From Favolaschia claudopus (lineage: Eukaryota; Basidiomycota; Agaricomycetes; Agaricales; Mycenaceae): a DNA stretch of 64,000 nucleotides. The stretch covers positions 454,800-518,799 of the forward strand of contig JAWWNJ010000165.1 of assembly GCA_037176885.1 (NCBI GenBank). The letters run 5' to 3'. Position 1 is the stretch's first letter, and each line of letters starts with the position of its first letter. The notes under the pieces were generated by a model. That model made no database searches, was not told the origin of the DNA, and saw only the letters and a list, made by a program, of their open reading frames with translations. Position numbers and translations under genes: made by a program. This document shows positions 53,670 through 63,167 of the stretch, piece after piece.

Positions 53670-54158
53670 TATGGTGGGGGACGTGACTTCATGTCACGTC
53701 GCAATTTTTGAATTTTTGACCTGAAACCTGGCCCAAAGGGCTTGGAATACCCAAGAGTGGGTGTTTTCTCAAATTTTGGACCGTGGGAAAATTTTGATGG
53801 CAATTTGTGGTGGATGAACGATGTTCACCGAGCCAGCATGCCCGTGCAAGGGGGATTTGAGAAATTTTTGACCTCCGTACAATGTTTCTGCAAGTCAGAA
53901 AATTGGAAGACCTGGGCTGCCGGCCTTTTTAGACAATGATCTACCATCAATCCGGCCCAGAATGAGTGATTTCGGATCAATATCCCCTTTTGGATGGCCA
54001 AATCTTTGGGCGAAATCACGAGGTCCACAGGATCTCTTCGACACCTCAAAAGGAAGTGATTCCTGCAATATGAAGAAATTCGGTTGACTGTCACACAAGT
54101 TATTAGCGTCACAAAGTTGTTCACATAAGCTTGTCATGAAGTCACGTCCCCCACCATA
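53670..54158. mobile_element. 489-bp MITE with TATGGTGGGGGACGTGACTT termini
   Basis: A perfect 24-bp inverted repeat with TA at both ends. The terminus has the same skeleton (TATG, GGGAC, ACTTCATG) as the 49357 and 13178 elements. No coding capacity. Confidence 0.85.
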
Positions 54159-54282
54159 GTCTACGAATTTTCTAAGCTATCGGAGGCCACTAAGGCAACA
54201 AGATACATCCATCGCAGGGGGGTGCACGATTGGCATCAATGGAGGGAAAGCAGCTTCGTCATGCACAGAGGCCTATTCTTTC

Positions 54283-54759
54283 TTGGTGTCAGCGGCTTCC
54301 AGGTCGTCCACCTCAAAATCGTGCACCAACGCGCCGGTTCATTGTGCTTTGTGCAATGGAGTCCATTGGAAGTACAACATGCCGCGCCACCTCATCGACA
54401 AACACCCGAAATGGGAGCTCACTGCGAAACAAGAAATTGTTAACAGTTTCACTGCAAAGTTCTCTGTATCCGACGAAGAGTACACCGGTCTTCGCATAGT
54501 GCCTCGAACCGGGACCCAGCTAGCCCAGGAGAATACCGGGCCTAGAGGCCAAAAGCGGGCGCAAGACTCACCTGTTAGCACGGCCCAGCCTCATCAACGA
54601 CTCCGCGAAACAGCCAAAACCCCAGCATCTCAATCGGCGGGCCCGAATCAAGCCACTGTACCAAGATCTAAATCTCCGATCCGCCTTCGTATTCCGGGAC
54701 TTCAAGAAAGGCGGAGGCTGGGGCCAGTTTCAGAGAGTGTCGAGGATGTCTTCCGTTAA
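54283..54759 (+). CDS. Hypothetical protein with a C2H2-like zinc finger
   Basis: The 158-residue frame contains CALCNGVHWKYNMPRH then LIDKH, that is C-x2-C-x11-H-x4-H, close to a classical C2H2 finger. It is followed by KW and a long polar, disordered C-terminus rich in Q, P, R and S, ending VEDVFR. Single fingers of this style occur in fungal regulatory proteins and in transposon-linked proteins. The start is uncertain: upstream DNA is open in other frames and the ORF begins at a non-ATG codon. No neighbour helps to define a role. Confidence 0.35.
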   Translation: MVSAASRSSTSKSCTNAPVHCALCNGVHWKYNMPRHLIDKHPKWELTAKQEIVNSFTAKFSVSDEEYTGLRIVPRTGTQLAQENTGPRGQKRAQDSPVSTAQPHQRLRETAKTPASQSAGPNQATVPRSKSPIRLRIPGLQERRRLGPVSESVEDVFR

Positions 54760-55085
54760 GCAGAGCAACCAAAATCGTGTATAAATGTAGAGTAAAACAA
54801 GCAAACTTAAGAGTGCGAAAAGACAGCGGATGCATTGGACCGCGTAGTTCCGACGTTATCGCCATCACTCGCCCCTTGGGCGGGCCAGTCGGGCTCGGTG
54901 CTTGGCGGGGTATTGTGCCGCTGCGTGCGTAGCGCGGATCAAGTGCTTTGTTAGCATGCCGCGGCCGGGGAGTCTGAATGATGTTCGTCATGTTTGGCCA
55001 ATGTTTGGAGCGCATGCTGTGCCTCGGATCAATTTGTTACATCCCATTTGCTGCTTAGCTAATTATGAGGTTCGAGTGACATATT

Positions 55086-55261
55086 AGGGGTGCTCAATTC
55101 TCAGCTCGTCAGCTCGTCTCGTCCACAAAATAATTAATTCGGTGATGGATTGATCAAGATATGACGCGAAGTGGAGCGACAGGCGGAGTGAGACCAGCGT
55201 ATCAGGGAAGTAATTAATTTCTGGACGAGACGAGCTGACGAGCTAAGAATTGAGCACCCCT
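55086..55261. mobile_element. 176-bp MITE with AGGGGTGCTCAATTCT termini
   Basis: Inverted repeats of about 40 bp (one mismatch) are followed by subterminal AATTAATT words. The 3-bp direct repeat ATT lies at 55083-55085 and 55262-55264. Three-base duplication is typical of PIF/Harbinger-type elements, though ATT is not their usual target. The termini also resemble hAT ends, so the superfamily is open. Confidence 0.7.
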
Positions 55262-55660
55262 ATTGCCTCCATTTGACGACGGCTGCTGCAGCGCTGGATC
55301 TGAGTTCTAATTAGTGTCCAAAATATTAATAGAAAAAGGCGACCCCGATGAGCACCTTCCACTCGAATTCCATCCAAATCATGCTAGGTGTACCCTCCCA
55401 AAAGGTAATACTGCACCTGGATGCAGTACTAGCCCAATCCAGTAACTTCAGAAAAAAGTTTCTGCGCACGAGAAAAAAAAATGTTTGGTTTACTTTATGC
55501 GACATCGGGAACGTCATATTGTTGCCTCATTGGAGGCAATTTAAAGGCAGTTTAAAGTCGTGCTGAATTTTGGGTATTACTGTTGCAGAACTCACAAATC
55601 GATATCGGGTTCCTGTGCTTCCCGGTCAGAAGAAAAGGCAGGCCATCTCGGTCGAGCATC

Positions 55661-55830
55661 ATAGTCTCGGAAACCCAGACCTTCCTCCGCAATCCTTGTA
55701 GGCACGGGGGTATTTCCTAATCTGTAATTCGAATGACAGCCTTTGACGTTTGATTGATTTTGAGGGTGATGGGAAAAAAGGCGTAGGAAGGTCTGGGCCA
55801 ATTCAATTGGGCGACCTACCATAACCCACA
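55661..55830. repeat. Inverted repeat unit, left copy
   Basis: This 170-bp unit (ends TCTCGGAAACCCAGACCTTC and ACCTACCATAACCC) is repeated inverted at about 56980-57159. The unit itself begins and ends with CCAGACCTTCCT words. The two copies bracket about 1.15 kb that includes the MITE at 56308-56710. Confidence 0.7.
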
Positions 55831-56307
55831 AACTTGCAAAAAAGACGCATTCTTTGGCCTGTAGAACCCACAACTCCCTTTCAAGTGTAATTACGGTCTT
55901 TGGTACCCAAATACAGTGAAAATTTGTCACTCTATCAATAGCCCTTGCTGGCGTCCCGCACCGCCCATCGCCCATCTCTTAGCTGCTCAAGCCAATCAAC
56001 AACCCCCCAGCGGATGACAATCGAGTTGGCAGGATGTCCTGGCCCTGTAGCGCGCAGGAGATGCTGGTTTGAAGCTTCGGGCGCAATGTTGGTGGACGTG
56101 GGAAGGATCGAGACGCGGGTGCGCAGCAGCGAGCGGCGGCGGGAAAGCGGTTGGTATTGAGGCCGCTAAACACAGTTATTAGCCCGAAAGAACGAAAAGC
56201 TGCTTGTGGTAACGCACCTTAAGCAGACCCTCACCCAACGTCGGCCGCCGCAAAGTCTTCATTTGACACGTCATGAGAACGCGCAGTTGCACGTAGAGGT
56301 TCACATT

Positions 56308-56710
56308 TACTATTGTGCCCATCGGGTCTGGATTTGCACACTGACTCTGGATTTTCATTATTCCTGCTTCCTCTTTGACCCGTTGTCCTCCGGATTTTTT
56401 GGGATGCGTTCCTATACTTCTAATCTATAGTTCTACCTATTTATATAGGGATACATGAAGAGGGAGGTGTTGAGGATGGAGTACCGATTCATCAGGGTAA
56501 ATTGATGTCGTGATCGGTGAGATCAAAATACTCGCCAACCCGGTAATCGTTTTGCGAGTGCTTCCCCTCCTTTATAGCTCTTGTGCTGTGGGACTATAGC
56601 AGGAAACCGATGGAGGAGTAATATCCGGAAGATTCCGGGGCCAAACGATGAACGGGGGAGCGGGAAATGCAAGTTAGTGTGCAAATCCAGACCCGATGGG
56701 CACAATAGTA
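56308..56710. mobile_element. 403-bp MITE with TACTATTGTGCCCATCGGGT termini
   Basis: The inverted termini run about 38 bp (through GGATTTGCACACT) with TA at both ends. A related stretch occurs at about 1205-1265. Nested between the two copies of the 170-bp inverted repeat. Confidence 0.8.
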
Positions 56711-56979
56711 CAGTACTTGCTGCTTTTGTGGGGAGAGTAGTTTGGATACAAGGAGGACGAGCTTGGACTTGTTTTGAGGAATGAGGGGAGGCGGGACGAA
56801 CGGGTTGTCTTGCCCATACCCCGACGTCGAGCTCCAAGAGAAGCGCCTTGGCGACGTCGCGCCAGGAGCTGTTGAGAGCGCTCACGGAGGGGCGGGGTGA
56901 CAGTCACCACCCTCCGGAGGCATAGTGTTGTAGTTGGCAGTGGACGCGAGCAAGCAGAGTCGACGTGGTTTAAGTGAGA

Positions 56980-57159
56980 AGGGGTTATGGTAGGTCGCCC
57001 AATTGAATTGGCCCAGACCTTCCTAAGTCCTTTTTCCCATCACCCTCAAAATCAATCAAACGTCAAAAGCTGTCATTATAATTACCGATTGGGAAACATA
57101 TCCAACTATGCACTACACCCTCTAGCACTACGCAGGAAGGTCTGGGTTTCCGAGACTAG
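56980..57159. repeat. Inverted repeat unit, right copy
   Basis: Inverted counterpart of 55661-55830; the middle (around 57065-57120) is more diverged than the ends. Confidence 0.7.
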
Positions 57160-57169
57160 TAACAGAATC

Positions 57170-57350
57170 TGAAAATGCGCGGAAGGCGCAATAACCTCAG
57201 TCTCCCGCAATGTGGGATGAAAGACTATATATTGAATACCTGAAAATGCGCGGAAGGCGCAATAAATACACAATGAGTAAGTAAATACAAGTAGGTAGAT
57301 AGATAGAGAACTCACCCTCAGTCTCCCGCAATGTGGGATGAAAGACTGAG
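57170..57350. repeat. Duplicated short hairpins
   Basis: TGAAAATGCGCGGAAGGCGC occurs twice (57171 and 57240), and CTCAGTCTCCCGCAATGTGG occurs twice (57198 and 57317). The second unit can fold, since CAGTCT pairs with AGACTG about 20 bp later. Function unknown. Confidence 0.6.
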
Positions 57351-57457
57351 GGTGGTGGACAGACGAGCGCGGTTTATATGTGTATGATAAGTATCAGATA
57401 TCTATCAAGCGCCGGAGCGGCGGGGCGGCTACCCGGAATAATTCATATTCTGACAAC

Positions 57458-57588
57458 TACAGTGGCGGCGCCATCTGATGCCACCCCCCAAAAAATGATG
57501 GGGCCCCAGTCGACTCCACTTGCATCAAAAATTCCAGAAATGGGCTGTTCTATCTTTAGGGGCGGCATCAGATGGCGCCGCCACTGTA
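57458..57588. mobile_element. 131-bp MITE with TACAGTGGCGGCGCCATCTG termini
   Basis: A perfect 25-bp inverted repeat surrounds about 80 bp, with TA at both ends. This is the cleanest small MITE in the window. Confidence 0.9.
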
Positions 57589-57607
57589 GAGCATCAATGC
57601 ATAATAA

Positions 57608-57705
57608 TAGAGACTTTGCGCAAGCCGCCGGGTGGCTCCCTGGTGGCTCTAACGGCATGCGGTGCGGAGCGGCTCCACAGTATGGTGGCTGGTCCAGCGG
57701 CTCGT
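57608..57705. mobile_element. Left-arm fragment of the 49822-50264 MITE family
   Basis: It starts TAGAGACTTTGCGCAAGCCG and follows the left arm for about 100 bp (GGCATGCGGTGCGGAGCGGC), then stops. No right end. Confidence 0.7.
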
Positions 57706-58012
57706 ATACCAGCTAAAGTCTTGTTTTTCAACGCCTAGACATGTTTGAACGGCGGAAAAATTGTAGCATACTCTGAGACTCACATCCCTAGCACAGAAAC
57801 CCCGGTATGAACGAAAATCGAAAACGAAAACGCGGCTAGCTGATAATGATCAGGCGGCCTTCCAGGCCATCAAGTCCATCAATTGCCAGCATTCTGTCAG
57901 AAACGAAAATGACCGGGCAAAGAAGCCGAGAGGATTGGATTGATGTCACAGTCACAGTATATCTACATATTCATGGGACGGATAAGCCCTAAAGTGGTCA
58001 GAGGTCGCGCGA

Positions 58013-58542
58013 TACTCGGCATTACCAAAAGTAACCGAATTTAGAAATGTCTTGCTTGCGACCAGCTAATACAGTTAGCAGTTGGTTCAACTGGTGGGCG
58101 AGAGGGGGGATGGTCATATGCTATTGCACATAACACGCGCCGAAGTTATTGGGCTTTCCCTGTGCTGATTTTCTATGTTTGTTTATTTATGTATCAAATG
58201 AACACTTTCTTGCTCTGTTTTAGCACCCTCATTGAAGGATGAGGATAGCCCAGCAAACTTTGAGTTCTCAGGTACAGAGTTATGAGATAGTAGACCTATC
58301 TTTGAGGTACTCACCCACCTGGAATCCTGGTGACTGTGTTCCAAAAAAGGAAAACACGGCCAAATTAATGGTATTTCGAAGATTAATTTATTCACCCCCT
58401 GTGTGACAGCTTAGCCCAAGTTTATATCATGAAAGTTGTAGAAAACAACCTGTAAATGAACCCTTCATCGCTCAAAGTTCTTTGACCATCGTAATTTCGT
58501 GAGAAAAACCCCGAATTCGGTTACTTTTGGTAACTGCGAGTA
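58013..58542. mobile_element. 530-bp MITE, copy 2 (inverted relative to 31276-31805)
   Basis: It starts TACTCGGCATTACCAAAAGT and has the same length and order as the copy in the Copia leader, with scattered substitutions. TA flanks both ends. Confidence 0.9.
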
Positions 58543-58810
58543 TTCGAATTGATCTGATCTTGTCCATATTTGGACGTTCACAGCATTTGTATGTCCCCTA
58601 CCTTATGAGTGTTTTCCGGACTGGTTTCACGGACGTGAGAAGCCCACTTTCTACTGATTTCTGGATTCTCCGAGGGTCTTTTCGGATGTCCGTAGCAGCT
58701 GAAATAGTTTAGTCCCGTGCGAAGTCCACCTGCGCGGCCTTAGTTTGCCGCTTGCAGCCCTAGTTGAGCCAACTAAGGCTGCTTAAGCCTCGGACCGCTC
58801 TGACGGCGCG

Positions 58811-59341
58811 GTGTCCAGTGACTTAGGTCTTAAGCACGCCAATTTTTTTCACTTCCACCTGCGCTCCAGCAATGGAGAGTTAAGGAGCGTCAATAAGTCT
58901 TGGGAATTATATTCCCCAAGGGGCAAGAGTCATGATCACAAGAAATGTTGGGACTTCTTGGGGACTTCAGGTAGTTTTGATCAGTATGCTTGCTTTCGAA
59001 AACTGACTGTTTTTGCCAGTGGTGCACAAGGTGGAATTGATCCCACTTGGGTTCCAATTGTGCCGGTCACTGCTCGATGGGACAATCGAACAGGCGTCTC
59101 CCTTTCTAGAACGCAACTGCCTCTCAACACTGCATGGGCAATCACCATCCATGACAGTCAAGGATTAACGCTCAAGAAAGCAGTTGTTGATCTTTGTGGC
59201 AATCTCGCGTGTCAAAACTTTGGAAGGGATTGCTTTTCGAACGAGTTTCCATTGAAGAGAGCAAACATAACTGAGAGCGTCAGTTGGCCTTTTACTCTAA
59301 ATGCTGATGGCATTGACCTCAGTGAATATATTTTTTCTTGA
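58811..59341 (+). pseudogene. C-terminal fragment of a PIF1-type helicase
   Basis: From about residue 55 the frame reads VPIVPVTARWDN, then LSRTQLPLNTAWAITIHDSQ and GLTLKKAVVDL. This is helicase motif V and the preceding strand of PIF1/RecD-like proteins, where the sequence is usually A-W-A-x-T-I-H-K-S-Q-G-x-T-L. The motif VI block expected next (the F-V-A-x-S-R-V type) is replaced by unrelated text. There is no N-terminal ATPase part. It is unrelated in position and sequence detail to the Helitron at 21-26 kb, so it marks a second helicase gene or element. Confidence 0.65.
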
Positions 59342-60210
59342 AATCTTCTTGAATTCTACGGCTCTAATCTACTTGCCCATATACTGTGTATCCTCATAAC
59401 AATACACCTCACTTTTCTAAGTATCTATATTGTCCTAAATACGGGATCCACGCAAGCTCCCCCAACCTGTAGGCCGGGCACCGGCATACACAACCTACGT
59501 TTGTTTGGTCATGTGTGGCTGTGGAGCCGACCTCATATGTTGGAGTTCGCTTCTTCACCAATTATGCGCGCGTGGCCTAGTGGTAAGGGCTACGTTTTCT
59601 CTCTGACTCCACGTCGGTTCAATTCTCACTACTAACCGTTTAATGCCTCTAATCAATCAATCAATTATACTAGTTCTAACACTACATTTCTAACCTGAAG
59701 TCAGTAACTTCAATTATCAATACAAAGTTACCTCGCCTTCAAAAGCGAAGGCGAGTTACGGTACAGTGTAGTAAGGCTCAATGGGGAAGGAGGGGGTCGA
59801 TGGTGATTATTTTTCTTTCGTCACACCCGTTGACCGCAGACTCGTCAATTAGTTCGGGACTCTATGCCTCACGTTAGCACTACCTACTGTATTAATTTGG
59901 GATGCAGAAAGACAATGAGTATTGCTCGAAGCCGGCTTTTGTGTCAATCCGTGAGAAATCAAGGAATTGGTGACTTTCTTATCGGGGATCCTGCTGCAAC
60001 GGGGGAACTTTTTGCCTCAGAACAAATTCTGGTCAAAAGATCTTGATATTTGCTATGTTTCCTAGCGCATATGTGAGAGGATCCGGCGAAAGATGCGGTC
60101 GAACGGAAATGGACAAGATCATGCACGTGGAAGCGTGACACCTGTTTGTTGACGCGTCTGTTTGTCACCTCTCTCCGTCTTCTCTGCCAATCCTTACTGT
60201 CCAGTTCTCA
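59342..60210. other. Region with a tRNA-like sequence and a hairpin
   Basis: It holds the SINE-like sequence listed separately. At 59728-59757 GTTACCTCGCCTTC pairs with GAAGGCGAGTTAC around a four-base loop. A 60-residue frame at 59864-60046 has no domain. Confidence 0.4.
59565..59665 (+). other. tRNA-derived SINE-like sequence
   Basis: An A box (TGGCCTAGTGG, 59573-59583) and a B box (GGTTCAATTCT, 59616-59626) lie 33 bp apart, the spacing used by RNA polymerase III. The sequence does not close into a tRNA cloverleaf. It is followed by ATCAATCAATCAAT, a short tandem tail of the kind found at SINE 3' ends. Confidence 0.45.
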
Positions 60211-60216
60211 TGGGTC

Positions 60217-60782
60217 AAAGCCCATGAGAAGAGTAGACGAAAAGAAGCAAATATAGCGGCGGCACTGGCGGAGTACGAGCGGGAGCGCGTCAAGCCCGCC
60301 ACCCTAGGCAAGCCCAAAAATATCTCGCAATTGTCATTCAAATACGATGACACTATCTCGACGAGTACAAGGTGGTCACAGTATTCGAGAAGCAAACCAA
60401 AAAGCAGCAAAAGTCCCATCGTCACGGAGTGGGCACTCGTGCAGTTCATGCGCGAGTCCGCGGATCGAGGCTTCCCCCTCATCCTAATGAGATCAACGAG
60501 GGGAAGAGGGCGAAGGAAGCTGGGAAGGAGAAGAAGAGGGTCGAGCGGGAGCGAAGGAAGGAGCTGCGAGCAGAGATTGAGCAGGAGTGGGCTGAGATGA
60601 AGCACCAGCACAATGCTGCGGTCGAGAACTGGACTTCCGAGTGCTCCAAGCTGCAGGAAACTGGTTTGAGGAAGAAAGACCTGCCCCCGAAGCCGAAATT
60701 GGGCAAGAAACCGAAGCTGCCGGTCGTGGAGGATGAGGACGAGGACGAGGAGGACGAGCCAAATGAGAAAGGTGACGTGTGA
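60217..60782 (+). pseudogene. Pogo-like transposase relic lacking the DDE core
   Basis: The N-terminal frame reads KEANIAAALAEYERERVKP, the start of a helix-turn-helix (psq/CENP-B type) DNA-binding unit. It continues in other phases with ALVQFMRESADRGFPL, the second CENP-B-type helix set. It then jumps to GKRAKEAGKEKKRVERERRK, EIEQEWAEMK and an acidic end (VEDEDEDEEDEP), which are the coiled and acidic C-terminus of fungal pogo-family transposases. The catalytic DDE domain, normally 200 residues or more, is absent, and the frame shifts at least twice (near 60360 and 60490). TIRs were not found. Confidence 0.6.
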
Positions 60783-61217
60783 CATGCGTTCACCAAGGAG
60801 CCCGGAATTGTGACATTTGGGATCAATATTTTGTTTCGATCGTCGTACTACATTTCAAGTTAAAACTGGCCATAGCTTTATGGTATATCTACTTGTTGTA
60901 TCTTCTAGTAGTTGCCTGAAGAACCTTGGAATTTTTGCGATACATTTGCTGGGCAGAGATCAAAAACATCAAAGCTGATCACCATTGAGCCTTACTACAC
61001 TGTAGGCGGTTTCAGGCATTTTCGGGTACTACCATGTAGCTCGGGGGGCACTATAAACCTCATATCAAGGGTCTCCTCAGTCCGACAGAGCTGTTTGAGC
61101 TAAAAACAAGCAAAAAGAATGCATTTTTAAGGCCGTGTGGGACGTTGAGTAATGTATGAGGTTGGTATGAGAGTAAATGTTGGGTACTTATGTAAATGGA
61201 AGGTCTGGGCGTAATAA
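60783..61217. other. Unassigned DNA
   Basis: No domain-bearing frame, repeat pair or RNA gene was found. Confidence 0.4.
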
Positions 61218-61677
61218 GAGTTACTCCGGGAGCAAGTTTGGGCTTGGGGTTGGGCTTCGGAGATAAGTTTGATCTGTTACGAACAGCTGTTTGACAGCGG
61301 CAAAAAGCGTGGCAACATGTCTGCTTGTTGTTGGCACAACATGGCTGCTCGTCGGCGCCAACGACGAGCTCACCAATTGAAGCCATCAGTACGATGTACA
61401 CCGTCCCTCTTTGATTAAACGGGCCATCTCGCAAAGATTGAATATTTCTGTAAATATCTCGCTCCTAGGTGCACTTCTGATGCAGGCGCAATGAGGGGCG
61501 GGAATGAGGGGCGGGACGGCGGGGATACCGCCAAACCGAGGGAATCCACCGCTGTCACCTGCTGTCACCAAGACGAGTGATGAATGGTGACTGATGGTCA
61601 TTTGATGTCACTCAATCAGACTTATCTCCGAAATCCAAGCCCAAACCCAAACCCAAGTTCACTCCCGGAGTAACTCT
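61218..61677. mobile_element. 460-bp TIR element with AGAGTTACTCCGGGAG termini
   Basis: The inverted ends run about 60 bp, imperfectly, through CAAGCCCAAACCCA-type words. A similar AGAGTTACTCCGG stretch is at about 4727. The target duplication is not clear (a TAA-like word on each side). Confidence 0.65.
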
Positions 61678-61704
61678 AAGGGTGAGCGATCCTCCTGTTC
61701 TGAC

Positions 61705-61902
61705 TTAGTCTCGTGACCAGACTCTTATGCCATCCCAAAGGGAACCCTGTCATAAGAGTCTGGAACAATCAGCGGCCACATAACCGTACCATGGCCTTAT
61801 CAAAATTGATGGTGTTTTCCCACAGTATGTGGACTTTACTTCCCCTTGTTTTGCTCGCTTGGGTTCCCTTTGGGATGGCATAAGAGTCTGGTCACGAGAC
61901 TA
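61705..61902. mobile_element. 198-bp hAT-type MITE with 8-bp target duplication
   Basis: GTTCTGAC is directly repeated at 61697-61704 and 61903-61910. Between them lie nearly perfect 41-bp inverted repeats beginning TAGTCTCGTGACCAGACTC, closing a loop of about 110 bp. An 8-bp duplication and a TAG-start terminus are typical of hAT. No transposase. Confidence 0.9.
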
Positions 61903-61910
61903 GTTCTGAC

Positions 61911-63167
61911 TCGGCACCCCTGGATAATAATTTGGTGACCGGCAACTGGCAGGGATCAAATGTTGATTTGTTCTTGTTGTGTCCTCCTGCCAAATCGTTT
62001 GATGGCATGGTAAATCACCTACATACTTACTTTCCAGTGTTTTATACATCTACAGCTGTTTTTTGGTAATTGTCCGGTTTTTGATCGAGTGGGGCGTTTC
62101 GTTTGCTGTTTACACCTGCTTGCATGTGAGTCGCAGAATGGGCTCCACAATGCACTCATTTGGCCTATTTTTGGAAATTTACTCCACCCATCGACCATTT
62201 GCGAACTGGGTCCATTTTCATTTTGACTGTGGGTAAAATTTTTTGATCCGGATTTACCTATTTTGGAAGATGATTTTATTACCATACAATCAAAAGCGTT
62301 TCTTGTGGGTCTGAGCGTTCTATCAGAAAGAGGAGTATCCCTATAGTGAGTGTGAATTTTATTTTGACCAATTCCGTGAACTGTGTGGCCGGAAAGTTGC
62401 GACAAACTCACGGCAAGTATTTTTTGCCGCCACTGTAACTTGATTTCTTCGGCCCGTCCACAGACATGGGACATTCCAGGCCAAATTCCATGGAAAATAT
62501 TGATTTTATTTTTTTCTGACCTCAAAAAAGTGGAACACCGTGGGAAAAACTGACTTTTCGACGCCAAACGCATTCTTTTGGTGGGTCTCCTTCCTCAGAA
62601 AATCAGAAATAAATCTAAAAAAATATATATATTTGGGTGGAAAAGGCGGTGTTGGGGAAGTGATGGTGGGCACTGTACGATAAAACTCGAAGTCCTCCAA
62701 GGACACTCCTTAAAGTTAAACCTCAGCAAATGCTCTGCAAGCGGCACGGCAGGTCCAGCTCACTCTTTAAGCCTGGAATGTCTTCATTGGGGAGCTTGCT
62801 CCTTGCCTGAGGTTGGCCTGAGTTCCCAAAATACGGATGGCTGTGCAAAGTGCCTGAGAGTTCTCTATTTGATCTCCCACGGGCCCCGGAAAATCGGTCA
62901 TTCCGAGGCTTTTCTGGGTGCCGAAAACGCGTTTTCCCGGCCAAGGGATTTCCCCCTGGAGAAGGGAAAACATTGACCCCAAACGGGTTGACCAAATTCC
63001 ACTCTCAAACGACTTCATCAAAAATCTTCATCGTCCCTTTTCAGGCGACCAACGTTGGCAACCTTGATCAGAACCTTATCTCGCGGAGGAGCTTCAGGAC
63101 TTGAAAATTAACTCTACCTAGGCTGTCCAGTGGGACTAGTTTTCTATTTTCCCACCCACCTTTTGAT
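61911..63167. other. 1.26 kb without a supportable gene
   Basis: Long frames exist on the minus strand (62019-62573, 184 residues) but they show no domain and compete with open frames on the other strand. At 62425-62436 GCCGCCACTGTA looks like a MITE right end, but its left end was not found. Confidence 0.35.

Noticed and set aside
60165..60785. 206-residue minus-strand hydrophobic ORF
   Set aside because: It is the complement of the pogo-like transposase coding sequence; poly-serine and leucine runs come from the acidic and charged codons read backwards.
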